Assembly: GCA_963730115.1 (NCBI GenBank) | Contig: CAVSQM010000004.1 | Coordinates: 930,001 to 994,000 of the forward strand | Reading direction: 5' to 3' | DNA from: DASQFQ01 sp963730115 | Lineage (GTDB): Bacteria > Actinomycetota > Thermoleophilia > Solirubrobacterales > Solirubrobacteraceae | Length of the DNA: 64,000 bases | In this document: one piece after another, positions 41,813 through 51,234 of the stretch | How positions within the stretch are numbered: the first letter of the stretch is position 1 | Layout of the letters: the number at the start of each line of letters is the position of its first letter | Notes under the pieces: generated by a model | The model's database searches: none | Seen by the model: the letters and a program-made list of their open reading frames with translations, nothing else | What the model was told of the DNA's origin: nothing | Position numbers and translations under genes: made by a program

Positions 41813-42090
41813 CTACCCAGGCAGGCCGAATCCCTGAACAATCCGGGCGTCGCACCCACGGACGAATCGGGCCGCCGACTCGAAACCGCGCCGATTCGGC
41901 GCTGAGCAGGGAATGTGCGTGCCGATGCTCGCCGCCGTCCCGTTGGGTGCGAAGGCGAGCGTCACGCGGGACACGAACGGCGCCGCAGCTCCGACCGATT
42001 GCGGCTCGACCACGGCGGGGCCGCGAGCGCAGTCGACCGAATGGCCAGGATGGCCACCAGCCCCGACGCGACGACGGGCCACGCGCGCAT
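41813..42090 (-). pseudogene. Small secreted protein gene with frameshift
   Basis: ATG 42090 begins a signal peptide (MRAWPVVASGLVAILAIRST, then ALA) that soon hits a stop; the continuation in a second frame (PFVSRVTLAFAPNGTAASIG, SAARFVRGCDARIVQGFGLPG) ends at 41813. Joined by one indel near 42020-42035 they form a plausible small exported protein of about 90 residues. Family unknown. Confidence 0.4.
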
Positions 42091-42120
42091 GGAGCGACCC
42101 TCTCACGCGGCGCCGCCGGA

Positions 42121-42239
42121 CCTCGGTGTTCTGCGGCGACCCCGAGCTCGTCCGCTTCGCGTTCTGCAAGCGCGAGGAAGTGATCGACGAGGCCGCCGCG
42201 CGTCTCGCGACGCTGCGGCGGCCCCATCCCACCGCCTAG
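42121..42239 (+). pseudogene. Aminotransferase C-terminal fragment
   Basis: The last 39 codons before TAG at 42237-42239 read FCGDPELVRFAFCKREEVID, then EAAARLATL, matching the C-terminal end of class I PLP aminotransferases. The rest of that gene is absent. It ends at the CTAG that became the IS481 target. Confidence 0.5.
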
Positions 42240-42240
42240 C
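42235..42240. repeat. IS481-type target duplication, left
   Basis: CCTAGC, identical to 43304-43309, matches the NCTAGN target known for IS481. Confidence 0.8.
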
Positions 42241-43206
42241 TGTCCTGCCCGGGGAGGTTGTGAGCGCGGCTGATCGGTGGTCGGTTGCCGAGTGAGCTGT
42301 GGGGTCTGCGCTCGTTGTAGTGGCGCAGCCAGTGTGGCAGTGCGCGGTTTCTGGCGGTGCTGTTGCGGTAGCGCAGGCCCTTGGCCCATTCGCGTTCCAT
42401 CGTCTGGTGGAAGCGCTCGACTTTCCCGTTCCAGCGGGGCGTGTAGGGCGGCGTGATGATGTGGCGGATCTGCGCTGCTGGAGCAGTTCGCGCAGCGCGC
42501 GATTGCGGCGGTAGGTCATCGCGCCGTCGGTCATCAGCCGCCGAGTGACGATGTCGCGCTCGGCAAACCAGGCCAGGCCGCGCTGGACGAACGCGACCAC
42601 GGTGGCCGCCTTCTCGTCGTCGAGCAGCTCGCCGTAGACGAGCCGCGAGTGGTCGTCGACGATGGCGTGGAAGTAGTCGTAGCCGAGCGGGTTGGCGCGC
42701 TGCAGATAGCGGCCGCGGCGGTCGCCGGTGACCGCGTGCCCTGGGCGCCGGAAGCGCGGGTAGCGCTTGACGTCCATGTGCAGCAGATCGCCCGGGCAAG
42801 GCCACTCGTAGCGAACGAATGACGCTCTCGGCGGCCGCGGCGACCGAGACAGGCCATGCCGGCGCAAAATCGCGTGGACCGTGGAGTGCGCGACGCCGGT
42901 CTCGCCGGCGATCAACCTCGGCCCCCAGCCGGTGCGCTCGCGCGCCTCGCAGACCCGTTGCTCGATCTCCGCCGGGATGCGTCTCGGCGACCGATGCGGA
43001 CGGCTCGAACGATCCAACGCCCAAACGTTCGATGCTCGCTCCCCGACGCTCGCGCTCAACCAGCGCCGCTTCCACCTATGCGCGGTGCAGTTCGAGACTG
43101 AGAGACAGGCTGCCGCCTGCCTCTCAGACATATCCATCTCAATGATCAAACGGACCAGCTCCACCCGCCCAGCAGGTCCGAGCTTGCCCCTAAGGTGCTG
43201 ACCCAT
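42236..43206 (-). pseudogene. IS481-family transposase, frameshifted
   Basis: An N-terminal helix-turn-helix (MDMSERQAAACLSVSNCTAH) and an rve DDE domain: LLHMDVKRYPRF (first Asp), AIVDDHSRLVYGEL (second Asp) and, in another frame, NGKVERFHQTMEREW (Glu). The frames join near 42477, where one base appears lost (RELLQQ then QIRHIITPPYTPRWNG). The catalytic domain is therefore broken unless frameshifting occurs. Its stop codon comes from the target duplication. ATG 43206 is the start of the conserved N terminus. Confidence 0.85.
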
Positions 43207-43303
43207 CCGGGCCCTCCTTCGGTGTGGATCCCTCGCAAGACCCACAGCCTCAGGACGGGCCCGGACGTCTTCTCAACCGCTCACAACCTGTCCGGGCAGC
43301 TCA
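42241..43303 (-). mobile_element. IS481-family insertion sequence
   Basis: A 1063-bp element with terminal inverted repeats matching 22 of 26 positions: the left end starts TGTCCTGCCCGG and the right end, reversed, TGAGCTGCCCGG; both continue to AGGTTGTGAGCG. It is flanked by the direct repeat CCTAGC. Terminal TG and the CTAG target agree with IS481. It has landed on the stop codon of the RTX-like gene and of the aminotransferase fragment. Confidence 0.88.
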
Positions 43304-43309
43304 CCTAGC
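43304..43309. repeat. IS481-type target duplication, right
   Basis: CCTAGC copy; its CTA supplies the stop codon of the RTX-like gene, so the insertion left that gene's coding sequence intact. Confidence 0.8.
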
Positions 43310-45038
43310 GGATCCGCAGCGTCTGCCGGGGAGCGCTCCGCGCGGCCATCACCGCATTGCCGCCGAACCGCACGGTCCGCCGCAGCGTGCGCGGCCGCAG
43401 CCGCTGCCGGATCCGGAACGTGACGCGCGAACGGTAGGTGCAGTTCGAGCGCAGCCGCACGCGCCGCGTCGAGACCGTCTTGCGGCCCGCCTTGATCTGC
43501 ACCGTCACCGTCCCGCGGCAGCCCTGGCCCGGGGTCACGCCGGCGGGCAGCGTCAGGCGGCCCGTCGTCGTGAAGCGGTAGGGCGCCGTCGTGTCACGCC
43601 GAGGCGTGGTCCGCGCGCTCAGCCGGCCAACGAACCGCGGGACGACCACCGCGCGGACGGCGCTGGCCGTCTGGCCGGACGTGTCGACCGCGATCGCCAC
43701 GAGCGTGTTGCGCCCGACATCGTCGCCCTGCGGCCGGTAGTCGCAGGTGTACGGCGCGGTCGTGTCCGAGCAGACCGTGCGCTCGTCGTCGAGGAAGTCG
43801 ACGCGGGCGATGCCACGGTCGTCGCTCGCCGACACCGACAGCGGGTTCGCCGCGGTCGTCGACAGCCGCGCGCCCGACGCCGGAGCGCTCCAGGCCACCA
43901 CCGGCGCCTTGTCCTCGTTGAAGCCGCTCGTGGCGCGGTTCACGGTCTCGCAGGTTGGATCGACCACGTCGACGTCGTCGGCGTTTGCCGTGTCGGCGCC
44001 GCCACCGCAGTAGACGCGGTCTGGGGCACCGTCCCGGCTGTTGAGGACATCCGCGCCGCCGCCAGTCACCAGGCTGTTAAAGCCGGCGGAGCCGGTCACC
44101 GTCGCGTTGCCCGGGCCCGTGACCAGCACGTCCTCGACATCGTCGTCGATGTTGTCGCCCTCGTTCGCGACGCCGTCGTTGGCGGCGTCGTCGAGCGTGA
44201 TCGTGACCTGGCCCGGGCCGTAGGTCTCGTAGCGGAACAGGTCGAAGCCGTCGCCTCCGGTGACGTCGTCGCCGCCGGGGGCTGCCGGGCACGGCTGCTG
44301 GTCGCACTCGCCGGTCAGCGTGTCGTTGCCGCCTCCGCCGTCGAGCGTGTCGGCTCCGGGGCCGCCGCCCAGCAGGTCCGCGCCTTCGTCGCCGACGAGA
44401 TCGTCGACGCCGGGACCGCCGGCCACCGAGTCGTTGCCCTCGCCGCCGGAGACGTCGTCGTTGCCACGGCCGCCGAAGACGGCGTCGTCGCCGGCTCCGC
44501 CGCGCCCGATGTCGTTGCCGCTGCCCGCGGTCGGGATCTCGCCGATGCTGTCGAGGAACAGCGTGTCGCTGCCGTCGCCGCCTTCCACGGTGTCGCCGAT
44601 CTGCCCTCCGGCGGCGAAATCGTCGCCGTCACCGAGGTCGGCGTCGAGATCGATCGAGACGAGCAGCGTGCCCGCGCCGGACGCGTCGCCCGCATCGATC
44701 TGGTCGGAGCCGTCGCCGGTGTTGGCCACGACCGTCGTGACGCCGGTGCACCGGTAGCGGATGAAGTCGGCGGTGGTCTCCTCCAACGTGCACGTGGCCG
44801 GCAGCGGGGTGGCGATCGGATCGTCGTCGGGCGGCCCGTTCGGATTCATGAGCACGCGGTACACGTCAACCGTGTCCGACGGAGCGTCGACTTCGGCGAA
44901 GCCCACGGCGCTCGAGGCGCCCGCCCCGCCCGTGTAGGTGAGCGTGCCTCCCGCGTTGGTCAGAGTCGCGGCGTGTGCTCCCGCCGGCAGTAGCAGCGCT
45001 GCGCCGACGAGCGCACCAGCCAACTTCAGTGCCTTCAT
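43305..45038 (-). CDS. Secreted RTX-like calcium-binding protein
   Basis: A 577-residue exported protein: signal peptide 1-23 (LLLPAGAHA), a beta-rich region, then about ten hemolysin-type nonapeptides of the pattern GGxGxDxxx between residues 140 and 260 (GGDGSDTLF, GGRGNDDVS, GGEGNDSVA, GGGPGADTLDGGGGNDTLTG), further calcium-type repeats to 350, an Ig-like domain (DDRGIARVDFLDD, APYTCDYRPQGDDVG) and a basic beta tail. Such proteins are surface or secreted adhesins. ATG 45038 has GGAGGAGG upstream. The IS abuts its stop. Confidence 0.82.
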   Translation of the reverse strand: MKALKLAGALVGAALLLPAGAHAATLTNAGGTLTYTGGAGASSAVGFAEVDAPSDTVDVYRVLMNPNGPPDDDPIATPLPATCTLEETTADFIRYRCTGVTTVVANTGDGSDQIDAGDASGAGTLLVSIDLDADLGDGDDFAAGGQIGDTVEGGDGSDTLFLDSIGEIPTAGSGNDIGRGGAGDDAVFGGRGNDDVSGGEGNDSVAGGPGVDDLVGDEGADLLGGGPGADTLDGGGGNDTLTGECDQQPCPAAPGGDDVTGGDGFDLFRYETYGPGQVTITLDDAANDGVANEGDNIDDDVEDVLVTGPGNATVTGSAGFNSLVTGGGADVLNSRDGAPDRVYCGGGADTANADDVDVVDPTCETVNRATSGFNEDKAPVVAWSAPASGARLSTTAANPLSVSASDDRGIARVDFLDDERTVCSDTTAPYTCDYRPQGDDVGRNTLVAIAVDTSGQTASAVRAVVVPRFVGRLSARTTPRRDTTAPYRFTTTGRLTLPAGVTPGQGCRGTVTVQIKAGRKTVSTRRVRLRSNCTYRSRVTFRIRQRLRPRTLRRTVRFGGNAVMAARSAPRQTLRIR

Positions 45039-45346
45039 GGCGTGCCTCCTCCGAGGGTTCGGACAGAACGGGCGCAACGTAGCGCCCTCGTTCCGGGTAG
45101 GCCGCTCCGGGCGTGGCGACAGACCTCAATCCGCGGACGTTGGTCCGACAAGTGACCGACCGGATGTCGGAACACGACGTCCGCACCTAGGGAGTCCTCC
45201 TGCTCGACGCGAAGTACAAGTGCTGGCGCGGTGGCTGCGAGCAACGCGTTGCGGCCGGCTGGGCGCGCGAAGCACGGACAGAGGCGCCGAGCGGCCGCGG
45301 GCAGCCGGGCGGGTAGCGCCGAGTGCGTGTGTCCGGGTTCGGGGCT
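45039..45346. other. Upstream region of the RTX-like gene, no gene seen
   Basis: Between the RTX-like start and the TetR stop no frame looks coding. It presumably holds the RTX promoter; a GGAGGAGG ribosome site lies at its edge. Confidence 0.5.
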
Positions 45347-46003
45347 TTAGGCGATGGCCGTCGGTCGCGCGTCTCGTGCGGGCTGCTTGGGCGACAGGTC
45401 GAAGAGCAGTTCGAGATAGTGGCGCTGATGGGCGAGCTGTGCGGGCAGATGTCTCGGGTCCTGCATGGCGCGGGCGAGTATGAATCCGCCCTCGAACGTG
45501 GTGAAGACCTGGTCAGCGAGGGAGGGCAGGTCGACCGCGATGGCCGGCGGATGCACCCGGGCGGCCGCTTCGAGCTTCTCTAGCAGCCGGGCTCGCCAGT
45601 GGCGGATCGATTCGGCGATGAGGTCGTCTTCGCCGTCGCCGGCGAGCTGGCTCTCGTAGATGAAGGAGACGAAGAGGCAGCCGGGTTGCGTGGGGGCGAA
45701 CTCGCCGGCGGCGTGCTCGAACTGGCGGACGAAGGCTACGAGCTGTTCGGCTGGGTCGTCGCTCTCGGCCTCCGCGACGGCCATGAAGTCGTCGAGCATG
45801 CGCTCGTCGGCGGCGGCGTAGCGCTCCAAGAGCGCGCGCCCCAGGGCATTCTTGGACGGGAAGTGGTGGAAGAACGCGCCCTTGGTGGCCGGCGCCGCCG
45901 CGAGGACGGCGTCGACGCTGGTGGCTGCGAACCCGCGCTCGAGGACGATTCGCTGCGCGGCGTCGAGGATCCGCTCGCGGGTGGCTGTTCCGTCACGGGG
46001 CAC
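45347..46003 (-). CDS. TetR-family regulator
   Basis: A 218-residue repressor: VDAVLAAAPATKGAFFHHFPSKNAL (part: APATKGAFFHHFPSK) is the DNA-reading helix, and GCLFVSFIYESQL with a long C-terminal helical domain follows (TetR_C type). GTG 46003 is preceded by TACCCT (46016-46011), 7 nt, leaderless. An inverted repeat lies upstream at 46041-46055. Confidence 0.86.
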   Translation of the reverse strand: MPRDGTATRERILDAAQRIVLERGFAATSVDAVLAAAPATKGAFFHHFPSKNALGRALLERYAAADERMLDDFMAVAEAESDDPAEQLVAFVRQFEHAAGEFAPTQPGCLFVSFIYESQLAGDGEDDLIAESIRHWRARLLEKLEAAARVHPPAIAVDLPSLADQVFTTFEGGFILARAMQDPRHLPAQLAHQRHYLELLFDLSPKQPARDARPTAIA

Positions 46004-46040
46004 GATTGCCAGGGTAGCAAGGTTGCAAACCAACTAGTCT

Positions 46041-46055
46041 GTCTGTATAACAGAC
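46041..46055. promoter_or_regulatory. TetR-type operator candidate
   Basis: GTCTGT-ATA-ACAGAC, with further AGTCTG copies on both sides (46036 and 46061). It lies between the TetR gene and the divergent SemiSWEET gene and may control both. Confidence 0.5.
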
Positions 46056-46125
46056 CAACCAGTCTGTTTCGCGCATGCACTCTTCCCCCCACCACCCACC
46101 CCTTCGGTCGCGCTAGGTCCCCGCG

Positions 46126-46488
46126 ATGCTCGGAGCCGATTTCCTGGGAACCCTCGCGACCCTCTATGGGGTCGGCGCAGCGTGTACCGCACTCCTCCAG
46201 GCGCGGCAGGTGCTGAGGCGCCGCAGCTCCTGCGAGGTCTCAGCCCGCTTCTTCGCCACTTACGCCGGCGGCTACGCCGTCTGGCTGCTGTACGGGCTGA
46301 GCATCGGAAGCCTGCCGCTCATCCTCGTCGACGCGGCGGGGCTGCTGTGCGGACTGGTCACGCTCGGCGTCACGCTGAGCATGCGCGGCTCGCTCCTCCG
46401 TCCCGCGACGTGGGCAAGGTGTCCGGAGCGCCCCCCCACACATACGATCAACCGCACGTACGGCGATCCAGCACCCGCGCCTGGCTGA
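46126..46488 (+). CDS. SemiSWEET/PQ-loop sugar transporter-like protein
   Basis: A 120-residue membrane protein with the three-helix PQ-loop repeat: LATLYGVGAACTALLQARQVL, SARFFATYAGGYAVWLLYGL and PLILVDAAGLLCGLVTLGVTL. SemiSWEETs of this length work as dimers to carry sugars along gradients. The C-terminal tail after about residue 95 is longer than usual and looks unconstrained. Divergent from the TetR gene that may regulate it. Confidence 0.72.
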   Translation: MLGADFLGTLATLYGVGAACTALLQARQVLRRRSSCEVSARFFATYAGGYAVWLLYGLSIGSLPLILVDAAGLLCGLVTLGVTLSMRGSLLRPATWARCPERPPTHTINRTYGDPAPAPG

Positions 46489-46633
46489 CGCGCCTCCCGT
46501 CGCGGCAGACGAGCGAAGAGGACCTGGCTTCCGTTCCGCGTGGTCGCGAGCCGCATCTCTGGCTGAGTCGAGCGAGCGGTGGGTGCCGATGCGCAGATCG
46601 ACGCTCGCGTCGGACGAGCCGCGAGCCTCCGAA

Positions 46634-48329
46634 TCAATCGCCTGGAGACTCCTGCTTGCCTGGCAAGCGAGGCGCCGCCACGTGGTGCGTCGTGCGGCAG
46701 AAGCAGGACGACTTGATCGGGACGTCGGCGCGGGCGAGAGCGACGTCGAGCTGTTGCTTGACGATCCGCGCCGGCTCGGTCTTCCCCAGCCGAACGAGGC
46801 ACTCGTGGTAGCCGTGCAGGCTCCACACGTTCCCGGGGTGCCAAGACGAGCGCGGGATCGACGGGTCATACCCCAGGTCCTCGGCGTAGACGGTCTCGGC
46901 CTCCTCGACCCGACCTTGCTCGAGCAGCAGCGCGCCGTGGGCGTGGCGCGTGGGCTGCATCCAGCCCCACGGCTCGTCGTAGGGCAGCGCGTCGTCGAGC
47001 GCGATCGCCCGGCGCAGGTGCTCGAACGCCGCGTCGAACTGGCCGCGCCGGTACGCGAGCTCGCCGTCGAGCATCGCGCCGGCGACGGCGAGGATGTCCT
47101 GGCACGTGTTGTTGAACAGGTAGCGCGAGTCGGGTACGCGCGCGACGGCGGCGAGGAACGCGTCGCGCGCGGCCTCGGCTTCCGCCATCCGCCCGGTCGC
47201 CGCGTACGCGACGCCCTGCGCGTAATGCAGTCATCGCCGTCGTGGTGCAGTAGAGCCCGGGGTCGGCGGGCAGCGGCAGCGCGAGGATGTCCTCCCACAT
47301 CCCGAAGCGGATCAGCACGTGCAGGCGCATGGGGACGAACGCCTCGAGGTAGTCGGCCATCGGCGGCTGCTCGATCCGCAGCAGCTCCTCGGGCAGCGAG
47401 GCCTCGAGGTCGGCGGCGACACCGAGCGCGACCTGCGACCGGCCGAGGAACATCGCCCCGTAGATCGCGAAGTGGCGGTCGTGCGCGTGATAGAGCGCGT
47501 AGAACCCGACCCGGCCCTCGCGCGCGACGTACTTCTCGTTGACCTCGATCGCGCGCAGGTTCCACGCCAGCGTGCTGTTGTAGTCGCCGCACAGCACGTC
47601 GATGTGCGTCGGCATGTGCACGAGGTGGCCCGCGTCGGGGACGAGCGAGCGCAGCTCGTCGGCGACCGGCAGCGCCTGCTCGGGGAACGGCGACATCTCC
47701 ATCAGATGCACGTAGAGGTGCGCGAGACCGGGATGCGTGCGGCCGCCGGGCCGCTCGAGCGCGCGCTCGAGCACGTCCTTGGCCTCGAGCGTCGCCGCAC
47801 CCTCGGACGGCAGGCCCGTGTAGCGATCCCACAGCGCCCACGGCGTGAGGTTCATCAGCGCGTCGGCGAACAGCGCCGCGACGTCGAGCTCGTCGGGATG
47901 CGCGCGATACACGTCACGCATCGCCTCGGCGTAGTCAGCGTTCCACGCGACGAGGTCGGCCGACGGGTCGTTGACCTGGTAGCGGCTCCCGAGCGCCTCG
48001 ACGAGCGCCCGCTCGACCGGCGCGGCGCGGTCCGCGCACGCGCGCGCCGCCGCGACCTCGTCGCACGCCTTCTCGAGCGACGCCGCGAGGTCGACCGGGT
48101 CGAACGCCTCCCACTGCTTGTTGTAGTTCGGCCCGATCGCGTAGGCGATGCCCCAGTGGGCCAGCGCGAAGCCGGGGTCGTGCTCGACCGAGCGCTCGAA
48201 GCACCGGATCGCCTCCTCGTGATGGAACGCATAGGACCACACCAGTCCCCGGTCGAACCACGTCTGCGCGCTCGTCGAGGCCGTCGACGTCCCGCGCGTG
48301 TAGGTGCCGAGATCGAAGTAGGGCTCCAT
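46634..48329 (-). pseudogene. TPR-repeat protein gene with a single-base frameshift
   Basis: The frame from ATG 48329 (MEPYFDLGTYTRGTSTASTS) encodes TPR-like helices (WFDRGLVWSYAFHHEEAIRC, HDPGFALAHWGIAYAIGPNY) to LYCTTTAM at about residue 370; a one-base insertion near 47230 then shifts the frame, and the continuation LHYAQGVAYAATGRMAEAE, DEPWGWMQPTRHAHGALLL, WHPGNVWSLHGYHECL runs to 46634. Restored length is about 564 residues, a normal size for this widespread TPR family of unknown function. Confidence 0.78.
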
Positions 48330-48569
48330 CGCTGCCACTCCCGTCCTGGACTCATACTTTTCTACAGCTTCTAGCGCCGAGTCCAGCGAGGTACCCGCTC
48401 ACCGACGCGCCCCCGCCGGCGGCGCGGAGCCGCGCTGGAGCAGCGCGCGTCATCCCTGAGTCGTTGGGTTGCGATCCGGACGGCGAGCTCTGACGTCGTA
48501 TGAGCTCATTGACCGGGCGAATGGCGGCGATTAGGTTCTCGCCGCGTACTCACATCGAGAGGAGCGAGC

Positions 48570-48926
48570 ATGGCGGACGCGGGGCTGTTCATCGGGTGGG
48601 GCGCGCCGGTTCGCGGGCGTGAGGCCAAGGGCCTCGAGGTCTTCAGCGAGGCGCTCGCTTACTACGGACGCCTGCAGCAGGAGGGCGTGATCGAAGGCTT
48701 CGAGACGGCGATTCTCGAGCCGCACGGCGGCGACCTGCAGGGGTTCGTGCTGGTTCGCGGCAGCGAGGAGAGGCTCGCCCAGTTGCGCGTGGATGACGAG
48801 TTCGTGCGTCTATCCACGCGCGCGAGTCTGATCGTCGAGGGCGTGGGCGTGATCGGCGCGGCGCTCGGCGACGGGCTCGAAGAAGCGATTGGCACCTACC
48901 AGCAGGCCATCTCCGAACTGACCTAG
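48570..48926 (+). CDS. Conserved hypothetical protein (small alpha-beta barrel-like)
   Basis: A 118-residue cytoplasmic protein (MADAGLFIGWGAPVRGREAK, FSEALAYYGRLQQEGVIEGF, GGDLQGFVLVRGSEERLAQL). The pattern of two beta-alpha-beta units suggests a ferredoxin-like dimeric alpha-beta-barrel fold, but no function can be given. ATG 48570 has GAGAGGAG upstream. Confidence 0.68.
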   Translation: MADAGLFIGWGAPVRGREAKGLEVFSEALAYYGRLQQEGVIEGFETAILEPHGGDLQGFVLVRGSEERLAQLRVDDEFVRLSTRASLIVEGVGVIGAALGDGLEEAIGTYQQAISELT

Positions 48927-48950
48927 CCACGGCTCGGTCTGACCGAGTCG

Positions 48951-49008
48951 CTCCGGACGAAGAGCGAGCGTCTCGAAGCCGCCTCGACCCCGCGCCCGCT
49001 TGGGACGA
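48951..49008. repeat. Dispersed repeat copy B
   Basis: About 57 bp starting CTCCGGACGAAGAGCGAGCG, similar to 41569-41625. It lies in the gap before the integrase gene. Confidence 0.6.
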
Positions 49009-49112
49009 GCTCCGAGCGTCTGAAGTTGCAGGCGGGGAGTGCACGCATCGCCTTGGCGAAGCGGGCGTCACGCGACTGGCGGTCCGGACGCCTCCTCCTC
49101 GTGCGGCCTCGA

Positions 49113-50234
49113 TCATGGCTGGGCCCGTCGCAGCTCTTTGCGGATGTCGAGTGCGGGTCCGAGGTCGCCGTCGATCAAGTGCCCGTAGGTCTCGAGCGTA
49201 AACGCGGGCGAGTGGTGGCCCATCCAGCGTTGCAGGCGCAGCGGACTCAGACCCGACTCGATGAGCATCGACGCGCAGGTGTGACGGAGCGTGTGGAACC
49301 CGACACCGGTCAGTCCCGCGCGCTCGGCGGCGGGGACGAGCACGCGGCGGCGCAGGCTGCCCTGATCAGACGCAGCGCCCTCGCGACCCGGAAAGACGAA
49401 CGCGTCATCGACGGCGTCGCGAGGCCGATGAGCGCGCAGTGTGGCAGCGAGCTCCGGCGTCAGCGGGATCAGCCGGGCGCCGTGGCGAGACTTGGGCGCA
49501 ACGATGGCGCCTTTGACGATCGCGCGGCGCACCTGCAGATGCGCTGCCGGCTCATCGAGGACGAGGTCGCTCCAGCGCAGGCCGATCGCCTCGGAGATCC
49601 GCAGCCCGGTCGCGGCGAGCAACTCGAACAGCGGCCGCCACTTCGCCGGTATCTCGTCGAGCAGGCGCACCAGCTCCGCCCGCGTCAGAAAGCGCCGCTC
49701 GCGGGTCGACCATGCACGGCCCGCCCGCCGCCGCGGCAACACGACCTGCTCGGCCGGGTTGGCAACCAGCAGCCCCTCGGCAACCGCTGCGTCGAGCGCC
49801 AAGCGCAGCGGCGTGAGCGCGTTGGCGATCGACCGGTCACACAGCCGCCCGGCGCGACCGGGACGGGCCGTCAGCCAATCGACGAACCGCTGCACAGCGA
49901 CGCGATCGAGCTCGCGCACCCGGACCTCACGGTCAAAGTAGGTCAGCGCGAAGTTGACCAGCAGGCGACGGTACTCGCGGCGCGTGTTCGCGCGCACGCT
50001 GTCGTGGCCGGTGCCGGCGTAGCGGTCAAGCCACGACAGGCTGAACGCGTGCAGCGTCGGGCCGCGGCGCTGGGCCCGGGCCGCGCCGTCGCGCTGCAGT
50101 TTGATGACGCGCGCCTCGGCGAGCGAGTCAACCGACTGCTTGCGCTGCCGACCCTCGGCGCGGTAGACCACGACGAACTTCGACCCACGCCGGTAGACGC
50201 CCGGCACGTCGGTCGGCTCGAGGGGCAACACCAT
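49113..50234 (-). CDS. Tyrosine-type site-specific integrase
   Basis: A 373-residue phage-type integrase with an N-terminal SAM-like core-binding domain (about 60-165) and catalytic domain. Catalytic residues are visible: R212 (ATGLRISE), K248 (APKSRHGARL), H314 and R317 (FHTLRHTC), H340 (MGHHSP) and Y350 (LETYGHL). It sits 86 bp from the intact tRNA-Arg whose 3' end is the att core, so it very probably drives integration and excision of the island. The start is flanked by TGTTGCC repeats. Intact, unlike several cargo genes. Confidence 0.93.
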   Translation of the reverse strand: MVLPLEPTDVPGVYRRGSKFVVVYRAEGRQRKQSVDSLAEARVIKLQRDGAARAQRRGPTLHAFSLSWLDRYAGTGHDSVRANTRREYRRLLVNFALTYFDREVRVRELDRVAVQRFVDWLTARPGRAGRLCDRSIANALTPLRLALDAAVAEGLLVANPAEQVVLPRRRAGRAWSTRERRFLTRAELVRLLDEIPAKWRPLFELLAATGLRISEAIGLRWSDLVLDEPAAHLQVRRAIVKGAIVAPKSRHGARLIPLTPELAATLRAHRPRDAVDDAFVFPGREGAASDQGSLRRRVLVPAAERAGLTGVGFHTLRHTCASMLIESGLSPLRLQRWMGHHSPAFTLETYGHLIDGDLGPALDIRKELRRAQP

Positions 50235-50267
50235 CAGTGTTGCCTTGTTGCCACCGGTGTTGCCACC
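50225..50267. repeat. TGTTGCC repeats upstream of the integrase
   Basis: TGTTGCC at 50238, TGTTGCCACC at 50246 and 50258, plus the inverted GCAACAC at 50225, cluster between the integrase start and attR. They may be arm-type integrase sites or an autoregulatory operator. Confidence 0.45.
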
Positions 50268-50317
50268 ATTGGCCGTTCGCCGGAGGCCAGAAATCCCCTA
50301 CAGCACGGCGATCTCGA

Positions 50318-50394
<77 letters not shown>

Positions 50395-50438
50395 AGCGCG
50401 GCCCCCGAGTCTAGCCACCGTGCTGGAGGGGGGCGGAG

Positions 50439-50528
50439 CGGAGAGGGCGGGATTCGAACCCGCGATGGAGCTTTCCGCCCCATACTCGCTTAGCAGGCGA
50501 GTGCCTTCAGCCACTCGGCCACCTCTCC
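50439..50528 (-). tRNA. tRNA-Ser(GCT)
   Basis: Class II tRNA of about 90 nt: acceptor GGAGAGG/CCTCTCC, anticodon loop CTGCTAA with anticodon GCT between CTCGC and GCGAG, a long variable arm, T loop TTCGAAT. CCA not encoded. Confidence 0.94.
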
Positions 50529-50550
50529 CGGCTCGGCGCAGTGTAAAGCC

Positions 50551-50556
50551 TACGAT
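50551..50556 (+). promoter_or_regulatory. -10 element of tRNA-Ser(UGA)
   Basis: TACGAT lies 12 nt before the tRNA 5' end, in the short gap between divergent tRNA genes. Confidence 0.5.
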
Positions 50557-50568
50557 GAAGCCGTCCCC

Positions 50569-50656
50569 GGAGGGGTGGCAGAGTGGTCGAATGCACCGGT
50601 CTTGAAAACCGGAGACGGGGCAACTCGGTCCGCGGGTTCGAATCCCGCCCCCTCCG
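50569..50656 (+). tRNA. tRNA-Ser(UGA)
   Basis: Class II tRNA of 88 nt: acceptor GGAGGGG/CCCCTCC, anticodon loop CTTGAAA with anticodon TGA between CCGGT and ACCGG, variable arm, T loop TTCGAAT. Its 3' end is duplicated at 52757. Confidence 0.94.
50628..50656 (+). repeat. Direct repeat in the tRNA-Ser(UGA) 3' end
   Basis: 29 bp covering the T arm and acceptor 3' strand, identical to 52757-52785. Confidence 0.85.
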
Positions 50657-50797
50657 TCGAATCTGGCTCCAGGCAGGGCCCGGGATGCTGCCGAATAGGC
50701 GTCCGGGCTGCGTCGTCTGGGGGCGTGTGGGACCCCTCACAATGCCTTCTGGTCCCACCGTGGTCCCACGGGATGCTGCGACGGTGGGCCTGAGCCG

Positions 50798-51234
50798 GTG
50801 AGCGAGCCGAGCGAGTTCGACCGCGAGATCGCGTTCCAGGAGGTCCTGTTCGAGAACGTCGCCGACCTCGCCTGGCCGCTCCTGCTTGCCTGCGTCAAGC
50901 GGATGCACGAGAGCGACCTTCGGCGCATCATCACCGTCGGCGTGATGCACGTCGACGACCTGATCGTGCGCGTCTGGCTCGGCCACCTTCGCCGCCGCCT
51001 GGAGGCGCTGCCGGAGCGCGCGCCGGTCGTGGACTACTACGACCCCGAACGGCGATTGGCGACGGCGATGCTGCTGGCCTGGAAGGTTCCCGCAGCAGGT
51101 GGACGCACAACAGCCACCCGGACAACTGGAACAACCTGATCATGTTCGACGGCTCAGTGGTCAAGCCCGAGGACCTGCCCGGGCTGCGCGCCATCGCGTT
51201 GGATGGAGCGCGCCGGGGGGTACGAGTCTTGGGC
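50798..51234 (+). pseudogene. Hypothetical protein gene, probably frameshifted
   Basis: GTG 50798 opens a frame (SEFDREIAFQEVLFENVADL, MHESDLRRIITVGVMHVDDL, YDPERRLATAMLLAWK) that loses coding character near 51085. A plausible continuation in another frame reads RWTHNSHPDNWNNLIMFDGS and KPEDLPGLRAIALDG. A missing G in the AAGGTT run would join them. No family recognised; the 3' end is uncertain and meets the collagen-like gene. Confidence 0.4.

Noticed and set aside
35607..50317. Prophage interpretation of the island
   Set aside because: No capsid, terminase, portal, tail or lysis genes are visible; only the integrase is phage-type.
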